A stretch of 64,000 nt of DNA from Magicicada septendecula (GCA_034769895.1 CM068367.1:84745654-84809653), one strand, 5' to 3'. Positions 12,275-23,780 are shown, counted from the stretch's first letter. Program-made: numbers and translations. The notes: generated from the sequence alone by a model not told the origin.

Positions 12275-12328
12275 GTGCGAGTTAATGTGTTATTCAAAAA
12301 GTTTCGTCTTTTTTTGAACACACCTCGT
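12275..12328 (-). mobile_element. Mariner-like terminal inverted repeat
   Basis: Plus strand ends tttgaacacacctcgta. Its reverse complement, tacgaggtgtgttcaaa, matches the mariner terminus at 8371. Internally aaaaagtttcgtc/gacgaaac forms a short local palindrome. The element would extend leftward, but no transposase remnant was recognised there. Confidence 0.45.
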
Positions 12329-12582
12329 ATATGTTTCCCGTCACAACAGAACGTACCTATATAAGCTGCCTGATATAAAACAATTGGTAGAGGGAGGTAA
12401 ATTAAATAACGGCGGACAAGTGGCATCATTGTATCGAGCATATAATCATGGAAGAAGATAAGCTCTGCGAACTGGCCAACATTACTGATATCGTCGACAG
12501 CAGTCTTATCGATAGTAACGCAGACTCGGGTGATGATACAAGTTCCGACACAGTTATGAAGGGATTGAAATACTCTCTTACA

Positions 12583-12633
12583 CAGAGACTTTGGACTAAG
12601 TTAACAGATAACAGAGACTTTGGACTAAGTTAA
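12583..12633. repeat. 22-bp tandem duplication
   Basis: cagagactttggactaagtt occurs at 12583 and 12612, separated by 7 bp. It lies inside a short open frame of unknown meaning (12448-12633). Confidence 0.85.
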
Positions 12634-12747
12634 GACGGTCCTAACCCACTAGGGACATTACACGAATACCATTCCTCATAATGTCTCAACCGTTTATGTT
12701 GATCATAGTTCGGGACAATCACATCCCACTCTTACAGCAACTGTTGA

Positions 12748-15612
12748 TTAGGAAAACTGTAATGAACAAATTAAATTCATCACGCCTACCAGGTCTTTGT
12801 TGTACACGTTTGCGTGCACGAATCTCGGGCTCGCACTCAGTTTTATCATTTCGCGTTCGTTGGATACTAACCGAAAATCTATACGTTTCCGAACGTTTTC
12901 TAACGATTTGCCGTACACCGCGTTGATCATTAGTTTGAAGAAGTCTTTTTCGAAATCGTTCGCCGCGGCTTTGCGTTTCTCTGTATTGAAGTCCATGAAC
13001 GGCTTCATCCACGCGCTCTGACGAAACGCTAACACGCGATTGACGGCTTTCAGTTCCATACCGAGTTTAAGGTACAGCTGCAGCGTTCTGTAGTGTACTA
13101 TGTAATTTTTCTTATCCTCGAGGCTGGTGATCAGTTTTTCAACAGTGCCGGTGGCGGGCAAATGGAAGTTTTTCAAATAATTGAATCGTTTGCTGTACGC
13201 GGACAACTCGTGCTCACCGACTTTTCTGCGTTCCGGCGCCAGCGGCTAGTCCGAACGTAAGTCGTGTAAACGGCGGGGATAACCTAGATAGACGTCGAGA
13301 ATGTACCCGATTTCGTCTTCCGCGCCTACCGTACTCAAATCTAACGCGTCGATTTTCTTCGCGTGTCAACCATCGGAATCCGGAGTGAGGCAACGGCTGT
13401 CTCATCGCGGTTCCGTACAGGTCTGTACAATCCACGTAGAGGAGGTAATTGTTTTCCCGTTCGCGATCGTAGTCCGGAACGTAAGGGTTGTTGGCCTTGG
13501 CGTATCTGGTGGGTACCATCCCTGTACCCCCTCTTACCCCGCTCTCTGCGGACAGGTGCATGTCTATATCCTGAAGTAGTTCGAGTCGAATTCCCGTCAT
13601 TTTCAACATTGCGTTCCACGCGAGTCCCGGCGCGGAATAAACGTTACACGGATCTATCTCGTAGTTCTGCAGGCTGGTCTCGCGAAAGTTTTAAAACACG
13701 TCGGGCAACAGCAACACGTCGGTTTTCAAATAGAGGTCATGATAGTCGCCTAACGTTCGCATCCCGAACGCCCTCCAAACGTTTTGCGCGTGCGCATAGT
13801 CTTAGTCTGACACGGGCGTCTCGGCTAGGCGGTTGTAAAAGTGTTCCGGCGCGGGCAGAGAAGCGTCTTCGAACTTACTTTCGTCCGTCATGTACTCGTA
13901 CGGGTAGACCCCCTTCCTGACCAGCATTTCAACGCGTTCTTCGTCTCCTTCTTCGTTTCCGTCCGTTTGCATGCATTGTCGTAGTATTTTAAAATTGTCT
14001 TTCCGCATGTTCTTCACCAGCTTCTCCAAAGACGTGTTCATAAACTGCGCGGCATCGAGAAACCGGAGGGGACCGAGGGACACGGTCACATACCGCTCGC
14101 TGGTCGTGGCTATACACTTGATTTCTTCGTGTTTGAATTTCCCGAAAGCTTGGATGAGATGGTGGCAATCGTAACCGCGCAGGTTGTGGACGAACACGGG
14201 AACGTGTTGCGGCACGTTACAGTTTAAATTACACGCGTTGTGCGCGGCTCCCAGGTACTCGCCCGTCACGTGATCGTGGTTTCGCACTTTGTCGTCCGCG
14301 TCGCGATCGATACTCTTCTTGCACAGATGACACGCGGTGGCGTTCTGAAACTCGCGTTCGTTGTCTTCAGTCATGCGGAGGGGTCTGTCGAAGTCGCGTT
14401 CGAGTCGATTCACGTCTCCGCGCAGAGTCCGGAGAAACGTCTCCACTACATCTGTAGCGCCGCGGTACAAGACGGGTTCTTTCACGGCTTTACCGGTCCA
14501 ATCGACGATCACGTAACAGAAACTACACGGTACGTGATGCGCGATGTCCTGCGAGTGCGATCTGTCCTCTTCGCGCGTACACCGGACACGGGGCGAAGAA
14601 AAGATTCAAAGTCCGCGTACACCGTGTACGGTACTCTGTGGCACTTCGTGTAGTCTTTAAAATACATGTGAGTATTTTCCGGTCGGTAGTTCGACTTTTT
14701 GCGCTCCGTGCGGCGTGCAGGGTCCTCGTGACCCTCGAGTCGTTTTTGCACCATTTCAGGATCAGTATTATCGCGAAATCGTTGCAAGCAGTGATTGCAG
14801 TAGAACGAGGACGACTTACTTTTAGTTAAAGTATTCAACAAACAAGACATGTGTCTAATAAGACAATAATGTTTGACCCCTTCATTGTTGACCAGTAATA
14901 GAAGATTCACGTGCGTCCTACCTTTCTGCTCGGTTATCCGTATAGGGTACACTTGGTCTGTTCTGTATCCGAACTCGTTACTTTTGCTTTCATAACCGAA
15001 CACGTTCACCGAAATGTTTACGTCTTGTTTATCAATTTTTTTAATTTGATTCACCGGCACCGGATAGTCGATCCTCTCCATATTCAGCTCGTTTTCGTAC
15101 TATCTGTAATGAGACAAGCGGGGCGGGTGAGAAGCGATCGGATGTAAACCGGCTAGAACCGACCAGAGGAAGCATTTATCATCGTATAGATTCTGCACGT
15201 TCACTAACGCTTTCTTCTTTAATAATTTTGTCGGAGTGGGAATGTAACTGGATCCGGCCAGAGGACGATATTTCAACAAGTTCACTTCAACAGCTATGAT
15301 CCCGTTTTCGACCCATCCGCTACCTTCGCGAGTGAACTTCGATACCGATTCCAGCACTTTTTCAACGCACTCCCTGTACTGTTCGTTCACGTCTTCGGTT
15401 AGTAGTTTTTTGAACAAGACGCGTAGGCCTACGGCCAAGTTCCACTTGAAACTTTCCCCCATGTCGTGCGATTCCGTGCGAACGTCTTCCGTAATAATGT
15501 CCGCCATTCTCTCCAACACGGATACCGTGTCCACTCCGTCTTCAAAGGCGTTATATTTTATTGTCTTTACACTCCCGTTAAGTGCGATTGTACGAGTTGT
15601 GTATACTGCCAT
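12748..15612 (-). pseudogene. Family-B DNA polymerase (DNA_pol_B_2 type, virus/Maverick-like), broken
   Basis: This is a relic of a protein-primed-type B DNA polymerase of the sort carried by Maverick/adintovirus-like and related elements in arthropods. The ATG at 15610-15612 sits in a good context (accATGG). In order on the minus strand: an N-terminal region ending DDKCFLWSVLAGLHP; a KHYCLIRHMS and C-HC segment; the exonuclease box VYADFESFL near 14620; a zinc-binding endonuclease VII-like motif (CHLCKKS, NHDHVTGE, HNACNLNC, about 14260-14340); FVHNLRGYDCHHLIQ (exonuclease II); SAPGLAWNAM; polymerase motif A-like VDCTDLYG (near 13440); and motif B-like FFKLMINAVYGKS (near 12930). Motif C is absent, because the reading ends near 12780. 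Breaks: in-frame stops at 15100-15102, 13802-13804, 13691-13693 and 13246-13248; frameshifts at about 14560-14620 and 13350-13365. Its GC- and CpG-rich codons contrast with the AT-rich surroundings, consistent with an integrated foreign element. Not functional. Confidence 0.85.
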
Positions 15613-15619
15613 GGTTCTG

Positions 15620-17733
15620 TACTCTGAAACATACGACCTTAATTAGAATAAAGCACACTTTTTTTTAGGCTAATCAAGCACTAGTTTTCGTCATTGTCTA
15701 CTAGCACTTTGTAACAAACACAGTTAATATAATCGACAAAGTATCGTAGCTGTGTTCAGCAGTGTGTCCAGCTGCTAACTGAGACATTGGTAGTACCTCT
15801 ACGCTGTATATAGGGGCTAGCGTCGTTGCGCGCGCGCAGCTGTTAGTACGTTGTGATATTTAGAAATTATGGTGGTAACATTATTGCACAACCTTATACA
15901 AACACTTTGTAACAGACTAAAGCTTTGAATTCACTTCCGTTACAGCGAAAGAAGGTTCTTCTGCATTCGCCTGTTCCGGTTGATGACAAAGAGTACTCTG
16001 TTCGCGTCGTACATTCATCTTCGCTCAGCAGGGGGTCGGTTACACCATAGTGTTTCACATTTGTGTTTATATTATTCCTTCTCGTTCCCACGACGTGATG
16101 GCCAAGTGTTTTTCGAACGTCAACAAGTGTGTGGTTCGAACGGATAAAAATCTACCGCTCCGTCCTCAGAACGTTTGAATACTCCGGAGGGTGAACATGT
16201 CTTGCGCTGTGCTTTTTTTTGTATTCTTGTGCGTAATGGATTTATATTTTTTTGGTGACTGTGTTGTTGTTGTCGGGCACAAACATCGTCGGGCTGAATT
16301 CCTACCTTGTTGGCTTCCAGCCGGTAATTTTTCTTCTTGGTGCATTTACAGGAACAGCAACAGGTTGCGGTAATTCTTTAACATAAAATCGCCAACACAG
16401 CTGAATAGTACTGCTAATATTTCATCTTTTACAGTTTGTAACATTATTGTTACAGATATTTTCTAAATACCATGCATTACAGAATTATTTTATTAATTAT
16501 TAAAATTGCTTGAAATTTTGATAAATAGTAACCAATTTTATTATTTGATGGATATTTTGGTTAAGCGATGAGAAAGTTATATTTCCAAAACTGCTGATAG
16601 CACCAAAAATATGTAATATGACAGAATTCGTGTGTACGTGTTTGGTGCTTTAACAGATACTACATTTAAGTATCAAATTATTGGAGTGTAGTCGTTTTAG
16701 AAAACATGCATCCTGGAACATTTATACGTCGCTCTCTTTTGTAGATTATTTTAAAGGGCTCTAGTGTGTACGCTATATTATTAGCATTTACAAAGTGGAA
16801 GTCGCGTTTTCAGATTTAAATGAAACTAGCTAAAATTTAGTAGTAATAACATACAATTATGTTACTGTCGCATAAGAGTTTTGACTGTTCCATCACCGTT
16901 TTATTGACAACAGGGAGTGGCTATCTTATAAACACGCTCTCATGTAACAATTTTAGTTCAGCTTTATATTTTTTACTGAGAGAACTCATTCACAAGGTGA
17001 ACGTCAATTACGTTTTGAGATGAGAGTCGCCTGTGGGGATAAGAACAACTTACGTAATTTTCAATTTTAGAAGTTCAATACGTTTAACGATTAACTTGTC
17101 AAATATTAAGCCTTTCATGTTTTCACATTGTGATATTCTGTATTTTGTAGAAATAATGAGCCTTTAAGCATAATTTGTAATTTTGATGAAGTTTATTTAA
17201 CAATTTGCAACTGTATTTGAAGGCGTAGCACGTTTAGTTTTATCCTTAGGAAACGTTTAGCGTTTGCATGGTAGTTGTGTTAATAGTATGTATAACATTG
17301 TAGAAAACATGCATTAAGAAAGTGTTGTAAATTATTCTCGGTAAATGTGCTTCTTGTTTTGAATGCTCATGCGTCACTGCAGAATTTCAAATGTGGTGAA
17401 AGGTCTGCTCTTCAATTGAAATAAATTCAATTCAATGCTACACTTAGCCTAGTGGCTATATTATATGGACCGTGGGAAAGGGAACTCAGCCATTTTGTCT
17501 GTTCAAAATTATTTTTCTTGATTATGCTTTTTAATGGGTTTTGTAACAAGCACAGTTAATGACGCTTAGTCAGTTTCATCCGACTTTGACATATTTTATT
17601 GTTTTCAGCTAAAAAGTATGACTGTTCTGCGAGTACTAAACGTCAGTTTTACCATTTTAGTTAGTATATCCAAGAACATAACTCTTCACTTTGTTACCTC
17701 GCCTGTTCACCGAGCTAATTGGGGTTGGGGTTG

Positions 17734-17736
<3 letters not shown>
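15620..17736. other. No gene seen; one TATA-like site
   Basis: Between the polymerase relic and the microsatellite no domain was recognised. tatataggggc at 15807 followed by a CAG 31 bp downstream looks like a weak plus-strand core promoter, similar in layout to those at 19246 and 19637. Short frames at 15894-16091 (-) and 16191-16373 (+) have no recognisable product. Confidence 0.4.

Positions 17737-17771
<35 letters not shown>
17737..17771. repeat. (CA)n microsatellite
   Basis: Uninterrupted ac dinucleotide run of about 35 bp. Confidence 0.95.
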
Positions 17772-17775
<4 letters not shown>

Positions 17776-18418
17776 CTCGCTCCCCTCGCAAATGAAACAC
17801 ATGCCCGCCACCCTCTGTTGAACTACGACGGTTTTTTTGTTTCCTTCGACGGCACGTGCCTTTATATAAATCCCTCGTTTTGTTTTAAATAGTTATATAC
17901 GGCGTTCTTCGTTTGGGGTAATGTCGAATTGTATAGGTGTCAACATGTCGGTCGTGTTTTGTATATATTTTTAGTCATTACTTTTTTGTATATTTTTGTA
18001 TATTTTGTATATATTATTTTTGTAATATCTACGATTATTTTTCTTAATTATACTTTTTACAGGCTTGCCACCTATTTACATTGATTCACATTACATTTTT
18101 GTATTTTTGTATACATATTACTTTTATGATGTGTAAAATTATTTATTACATTTTTATATTTTTCACCTTTTTAATTATAAATGGTTGGTAATACGTTTGA
18201 CTAACTTTTAACGGGGTAAATTTTGTGTTCGAATGCGCACGTGTACAGAAACGGAATTTTACGTTCCAGTACCGACTTCTTTAGACGTTTCGGTATTTTT
18301 TAGCTTTGCATTTCTTACAGCTGGAATCATTTACTTTGTTTATAGTTATATGAAACTAACTTTTGTGGGGAGGGAGTACTGGTTCAGTAGTCTTAAGGGT
18401 AAACGATTTGATTGATAG

Positions 18419-18617
18419 TCATTCGATAATGGAGTTGTACAATTCCCGACGATGCACTTCTTACAGTTTTTTTTTATGCACGTTATTTTTCCCCTCCTCG
18501 TTCCTTCCACTGCTACCCACCGTTTATACGAATGACACGGTGTTGACAGGGGTCACTGTTTCATTGACCGCGGTCGGAGCAACATCTCTCGCTGACTTTC
18601 ATGGACGGTTTTTTTTT
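18419..18617 (+). repeat. 200-bp direct repeat, copy A
   Basis: Matches 18836-19044. Shared marks are tcattcgataatgg, gttgtacaattcccgac, tgcacttcttacagtttt, ctacccacc-tttatacga, ttgaccgcgg and aacatctctcg. The two copies lie 417 bp apart in the same orientation. Confidence 0.85.
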
Positions 18618-18835
18618 AACTGTTGCTGTTTATTGCTTACCTATTTACGCCTTGTCGTGCAATTCTATCGAAGTTTCCGACTAGGTGGGTATTTTGGTAT
18701 GACATAATACACGTTTGTGATCTCAAATTGCTGTTTATTGCTTCATTATTTTTATTATTTATTTAATGACTTAAATGGTGCTACCTGGTTTGTTTATGTT
18801 ACATAAAGTATTGGTTGTCTTAAATTATTTTGGGC

Positions 18836-19044
18836 TCATTCGATAATGGCGTTGTACAATTCCCGACAATGCACTTCTTACAGTTTTCTATTTGTACGTA
18901 TGTTTTTTTTTTGGTATGCACGTTATCTTCCTCCTCGTTCGTTTCCCGGCTACCCACCATTTATACGAGTGACACGGCGTCGACAGGGTCAGTGTTTCGT
19001 TGACCGCGGCCAGAGTAACATCTCTCGATGACTTTCGTGGACGG
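18836..19044 (+). repeat. 200-bp direct repeat, copy B
   Basis: Partner of 18419-18617. Substitutions and short indels are scattered, and neither copy keeps a shared long open frame, so the repeat looks non-coding. Confidence 0.85.
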
Positions 19045-19200
19045 ATTTGATTTTTTTTATATTGGATCTGTTGCTGTTTATTGCTTAATTAGTTACGCGT
19101 TGTTGTGCAATCCACTTGTGAGAACTGTTGCATCGTATCACCACTGCGGTGGTGTTGGTGAAGCGTTATGGCGCAATTCTATTAGTGTTGACAGGATGTT

Positions 19201-19330
19201 GTGTAGTTACACGCGCAATAGTAGAACAAGAGGTGATTGTCCACCTATATAAAGGGGAATCGTTAGCTATACCGTTGAGTCTTGTGTCAACAGTCGCGAG
19301 CGACGCTTCGTCCAGAACCCAGAGCCCGAG
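19201..19330 (+). promoter_or_regulatory. TATA/initiator core promoter, copy 1
   Basis: TATATAAA at 19246-19253 is followed 32 bp later by an initiator-like TTGAGTC with A at 19278. The surrounding 120 bp, from tagttacac to gcgacgcttcgt, is repeated at 19596-19715. The spacing is the canonical arthropod TATA-to-start distance. No recognisable gene follows. Confidence 0.6.
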
Positions 19331-19494
19331 CCGGGGCCCGAACCCGGCATCGACCAACCACCAGCATACACATACACACCAACAGCACCCCCCTCCCCCT
19401 CACGATCCCTCGGTAAAACACGGAGAGAATACTTAAACACGAAGACACGTGTCGATCAACTAACCGGGTCAACGACCTCTCGATCAGCTGCTCA

Positions 19495-19590
19495 TGACCT
19501 CACTGAAACAGCATGACGTCACTGAAACAGCATGACGTCACTGAAACAGCGTGTCGTCACTTAAACAGGAGAGTAACGTCACTGAAACAG
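19495..19590 (+). repeat. Tandem array of CRE-like 19-mers
   Basis: Five head-to-tail units starting at 19495, 19514, 19533, 19552 and 19574, with consensus TGACGTCACTGAAACAGCA. Units 2 and 3 carry the perfect palindromic CREB/ATF site TGACGTCA; the others have one or two changes. The period is 19 bp, with 22 before the last unit. The array lies just upstream of promoter copy 2. Confidence 0.9.
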
Positions 19591-19595
19591 TGGTA

Positions 19596-19715
19596 GTTAC
19601 ACTCAATAGTAAAAAAAGAGGGGGGGATTGTCCTCCTATATAAACGGGGCTCGTTAGCTATACCGTTCAGTCTTGTGTCGACAGTCGTGAGCGACGCTTC
19701 GTTCGGAGCCCGAGC
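19596..19715 (+). promoter_or_regulatory. TATA/initiator core promoter, copy 2
   Basis: TATATAAA at 19637-19644 and a canonical arthropod initiator TTCAGTC with A at 19669, again exactly 32 bp apart. It is a duplicate of 19201-19330 and is placed directly behind the CRE-like array. The only open frame downstream is a few codons long, so any gene it drove is gone or lies beyond what can be seen. Confidence 0.65.
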
Positions 19716-19752
19716 CCGACCACCAGCACCGAGACCGAGATGTCCGAGACCA

Positions 19753-19816
19753 GGGGGCTCCTAGTCCAGTGACGTCACAAACAGCTGGTCGTGACGTCAG
19801 TGGCCTAGGAGCCCCC
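19753..19816. repeat. Palindrome with 26-bp arms, CRE in each arm
   Basis: Left arm 19753-19778 and right arm 19791-19816 match at 24 of 26 positions as inverted repeats, around a 12-nt spacer that holds CAGCTG. Each arm runs GGGGGCTCCTAG, four or five bases, then TGACGTCAC. The inner part (TGACGTCAC, AAACAGC) resembles the 19-mers at 19495-19590, so the palindrome may have arisen from inverted copies of that unit. Confidence 0.9.
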
Positions 19817-20159
19817 AAACACACTACTACCGTTCAATCGGCTGTTTGAATGGATTTTAAATAAGGATGTATTTTTCCTTTCTAAGCTCTGCGACTTTTT
19901 TTATTTTTTGCCGAATCCAAAATCGAAAATTGATGACCAAATTTAAAAAAGGAAACATTTCGGAGCATTAATTACGGAAAATTTCCAAACGTTCGCATGG
20001 GCGCAGTAAATAATTTTTATATGCCTACTACCGCACTACCATAGATGTCAGGGACTCTCTGGCACGGGAAGTTTGCACCTGTTCAGGGTTCTTTACCCAG
20101 GTTTACGGCTGAAGTTCACAACGGCAGCGGCGGCGGGGATGAAGAACATCAATACGGCA

Positions 20160-20640
20160 ATACTGGCAATGATGGCAACCTAGGATTTAAGGAGAAATAT
20201 AAAAGCTAAGGTTGAGCTCCTAGTTGCAACGAAAATAACCCATCTAAGGGAAGAACACCCTGAATCAAAGTTCCTAGTCCTCCTAGGTGGGGGATGGATG
20301 TAGGGCCAGAAACCCTGCATCTGTAAAAATCGTTTACCGCTAAAAATTCTAGTAGGAAGTACAGATAAAGAAATGAGGGATGGAATTAATATATGTACCA
20401 AAATAAATGACACAAGTTATGCTAAAAGATTAAGATGGTACGGGATGTGTACCGTACGGGTAATGATAGATGGCCAAATAAAGAATTGACTACTTCAGAA
20501 AGAAGAAAAAGAGGGAGGCCGCAGCAGACTTGGATAGAAGACATAAGGGATGCAGTGGCACAGAGAAATCTGAAGGATGATGATTGGAAAGACCGTAAAG
20601 TTTGGAGGCTAGGATGCGAAAAACGACTTTAAGTGTTGCT
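20160..20640 (+). mobile_element. LINE 3' tail
   Basis: Plus strand 20435-20632 encodes RRKRGRPQQTWIEDIRDA followed by AQRNLKDDDWKDRKVW and GCEKRL, the last block of an insect LINE reverse-transcriptase polyprotein. Upstream, YAKRLRWYGMC at about 20415-20450 is a decayed RLRWYGHV block in another frame. The preceding 20160-20400 has no recognised motif and is included as probable element sequence. Confidence 0.7.
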
Positions 20641-20879
20641 CAAAAATCCCAAGTATGTATCAACTTTATACCACAATCTGGCAAACCTACTCATAGATCT
20701 ACTATATTATTAAACCAAGTAATTTTCGTGATTATTAAAACCTCTCGACGTCAAACTATAAGAAAATATCTGAAACGTTCATATAAAATAAGGCATGTGG
20801 CGTTCGTATACGGCAAAAAAATTGTTTTTTCTTAGTAAAAATAGAGGGTTAACCAAGGTTATTCTAATAAAATCAAGTA

Positions 20880-21060
20880 AAAAAATGAAACACGAGCACT
20901 TACTTCGCTGATGAACACATGAGCTGTGTGCTGTTGACGAGCTGAGTTCCATAGACGATAAACCAACTCAACAGAATGCCTGTGAATGACTGCGATGAGA
21001 CGATGGCCGCTAGATAGCAACACCTCCTGGACTGCTGTCACGTATTTTAAATTAAACTAC
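20880..21060. repeat. Fragment of dispersed repeat R (with CCGCTAGAT motif)
   Basis: From cacttacttcgctg to cacgtattttaa, this resembles 22850-22970 and 25195-25310, including gccgctagat-gca and the ctgctgtca that follows. It is the most diverged of the three copies. Confidence 0.55.
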
Positions 21061-21752
21061 GTTAAACTAACAAACGACCCTCTGGTGTGGCATAGAACGG
21101 GTTAAAGACAGACACAATGAGATTAAAACAAGTACTTAATGTTGCGACGTAATGCATTGCCTGTTAGAAGAGAGCAAAGGGTTACGAATTTGTGCAAAAA
21201 TTGAATTTTAATAGATCTGTACTGTAGGCCTATGCCTATAAGTAATTTTACATGTTGATTGCCGCATTGTCTATACCTGGTATAAACAGAAATCAATTGT
21301 AAGTTTTAGAGTAATGCCAGAAGATCACGCTAGAAAATTAAGGGTCGTAAAGGAATCCCTGGATTTAAAAATTCTTTACTACTCTCGTAGGGTGAAAACT
21401 TTTAATCGTTCTGAACATACTGATACTTTTTTCATTTCAATCTATTCATTATTTAAGAAACAGGCCGTATTTGAAATAATGGCAGTCTTCTTAGATGATT
21501 TGAAACATCGCATTGAAACAGTAGCCTATTGATTTCACTATTTACAAGTTATAAAAACTACGAAGAAATCTTACCTGCAAAACGCCAATTTCATCTCATC
21601 CTTTTTTCCAACGTTACAGAGTGGATGTATACTCCTTTGAATGTCATAGTGCGGACAGGAAGTAAATTTAAAAAAAAGTATCTGTTTCTTCTGCATTGAA
21701 GACGTAGCATACTTACTCTCACCGCACACGCTTTTGCTGCCTTAATTAAAAT

Positions 21753-22523
21753 TTACGTAGCCAGCCGGTCATGAAAATCTTCGACACCAAACCTGACTGC
21801 CAGTTCATTTGCTTTTTCGCAAAGCACTGGCCTGGAAATGCTTGTGCTGCTGGAACCATTTAACAAACAGGCTTCCAAGTGTTCATATTTTCCGCCTTGA
21901 AGACGTGTTAGCTTATTACCAAATACACGAGCACTTTCTTCAGTTTCGGTTGCTTTAACCACAAGTGAATTTACCGTCGACGGAGTAAATTCCAACTCTT
22001 TGGCGATGTCTATTCCTTTCTTACTCCAGCTTTCCTTTACTACTTTCACAATGTTTAATTTCGCAGCGATCGTAACGCACTTCCACTCACGATGTTACTT
22101 CTAAAATAGAAACAGTAACGAACTGATGTCGACGAAGCGATGAAGGTTTACGAGCGGTGAACAAATACGTTACGTTTCTAGGAATCAAAGCTAGCTCAAA
22201 TGTTGCTCGACTACCGGTTGACCTAATTGACGATTCCCAAGAAACGTACAGTCTATGAAAAACATTTTCTTTCAGACATTTATTTTGTGATATAGCCTAC
22301 GCGATGTAAAGCAAAGTAAAATATTTAAACGCATAAATGAAGTTTTGTATCTCCAGGGACTTGAGAATGTGATCCCATGAGTGTAAAAAAAACGAATAAA
22401 CGAAAAACGTATAATCGGAATAAAATAACACGCTAAGTATGGGAATTTTGCAGGCACCTTGCAGAAAAAGCGAGTAAGTGTGAAAAACGTATAAGTGCAA
22501 AATGTATAAAAGACATTGGACTG
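21753..22523 (-). mobile_element. Tigger (pogo) element, truncated
   Basis: Minus strand: the right terminus reads CAGTCCAATGTCTTTTATAC starting at 22523 next to a TA, as expected for a pogo/Tigger end. About 440 bp in, a transposase N-terminus begins with KCVTIAAKLNI and continues (open 21753-22049) VVKESWSKKGIDIAKELEF, TPSTVNSLVVKA, then LEACLL and PVLCEKANELAVRFG. That is the order of the CENP-B N-terminal helix-turn-helix and the second DNA-binding domain of pogo transposases. It stops near 21753, before the DDE catalytic domain, and no left terminus was found. A 5'-end fragment, not active. Confidence 0.7.
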
Positions 22524-22527
22524 TATA

Positions 22528-23180
22528 TTCTCTTCTTACTATTTTTCTCGTAAAACAAGCGTCCTCTCCTGGACGTTAACAGATATAAACCGAATTGCAA
22601 AAAATTCTACAATTCCGGGTGGACTTTATGCCAGTCTAGTAGTATTTATTATTAATTATTTAATAATGTGTTTAATACCACATGCAACGTAGCCTATCAG
22701 AAAGTTACAGGCTTGCCGTCTAAATGAGTTTTCTTGATTTCTAAGCCCTCCTGTTCAAATTAAACTATTTCAAATTTTGAAAATATAATTCAAAAAACGA
22801 TTAAACCATGTTAAACGAACAAAATCGAGTAGAAAACTACAGCACGGCCACTTACCTGCCTTTTGGAGACATGGTTTTGTTGGTGTTGAATCTGAGGAGT
22901 TGCACAGACCACCGCGACGACAGAGTGGCCGCTAGATGGCAGCATCTCCTGGGTGCTGTCATGTACTTTAACTACTATGCTCTTTGAACTCGCTTACTAT
23001 TCTCAGAAAAATACATTCATTATTAGGCAGATTTCAACATTATCAGACATTTTTAAATTAGGCAACATTATCGGACACAATATCAGGCAAATTATAAAAC
23101 TACCAGAAATTTAATTTAAATTTTAGTCAAAATTCCTTTTAGTCTGACATCCGGCTGGAGTTTTATGATTTTTTCAATTT
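22528..23180. repeat. Dispersed repeat R, copy 2
   Basis: Aligns with 24880-25500 over about 600 bp: tctcgtaaaaca, ttctacaattc-gg, gtgtttaataccat, gccgctagatggcag, tgggtgctgtcatg, attattaggcagattt and the final ccggctgga. Contains gccgctagatggcagcatc near 22930. Confidence 0.85.
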
Positions 23181-23780
23181 TTTGGAAAAAACGTGAGGAA
23201 TATCGGAGACTGGAAATCGAAGAACGTTGTAAACGATCTATCGTGATGATAACGGTATCAATAACTTAGGAAGTATTGCCAAACTTTGGTCGGGAAATTC
23301 AAAACCGAAACAGGCGTCACAACCGGTGCCGCTGACGACGACTGCTGCTTCTGACAATTCACACGCTGTATTTGCATCGTGCGCGTGTTCACTTTCCGTG
23401 TATCAGTGGAGACAACGTACCCGCTAGTCTGGGACTTGTCTTATCTCTTGTACTCAGTACTGACAGGACACTTTGTGGCAGGACAAATCCCGCGCCGTTT
23501 CCAGCTACTTTGTGATACATGATTGAAATGCCTGTGATCGACAGCCAGTAAGTACTTAGTCGGGGATAATTCCGTTTAACTGATAGATGTTTCCTTTCAA
23601 CTGTTGGGAGCCCTCCAAACATAGTCTACAGTATAACTGATTGTGATTTGTCGTTTATGTATGCACAATATAGTTATGTAGAAATTAATTAAACGGTGCT
23701 ACTGTATTAAGAACGTTAGTAGAGAAAAAATAAAGGTTTAACGAATACAAAGGTTAGGTCACCGATACCGATGATGATCA
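23181..23780. other. No gene seen
   Basis: Includes a short minus-strand open frame (23389-23622) without a recognisable domain. Confidence 0.45.

Noticed and set aside
12120..12327. Mariner transposase left of the terminal repeat
   Set aside because: Reading from the terminus on the minus strand gives only short frames without mariner blocks; just the terminus is annotated.
12448..12633. Acidic 61-codon frame beginning MEEDKLCELANITDIV
   Set aside because: It vaguely recalls the acidic N-termini of some transposases, but it contains a 22-bp duplication, has no domain and no terminal repeats nearby.
13363..13920. 185-codon plus-strand frame over the polymerase relic
   Set aside because: It is the antisense shadow of the polymerase; the GC-rich codons keep the opposite strand open. 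The plus-strand frames at 12681-13021, 13971-14653 and 14911-15646 are the same kind.
16191..16373. Small hydrophobic plus-strand frame
   Set aside because: One possible membrane segment only; no homologue recognised and no promoter or splice support beyond the weak TATA at 15807.
19128..19436. 102-codon plus-strand frame through promoter copy 1
   Set aside because: It crosses the TATA box and initiator and a low-complexity histidine/threonine/proline end; not a plausible gene.
18990..19600. Tandem array considered as a CRISPR
   Set aside because: The 19-bp units are directly adjacent with no spacers, and the DNA is eukaryotic.
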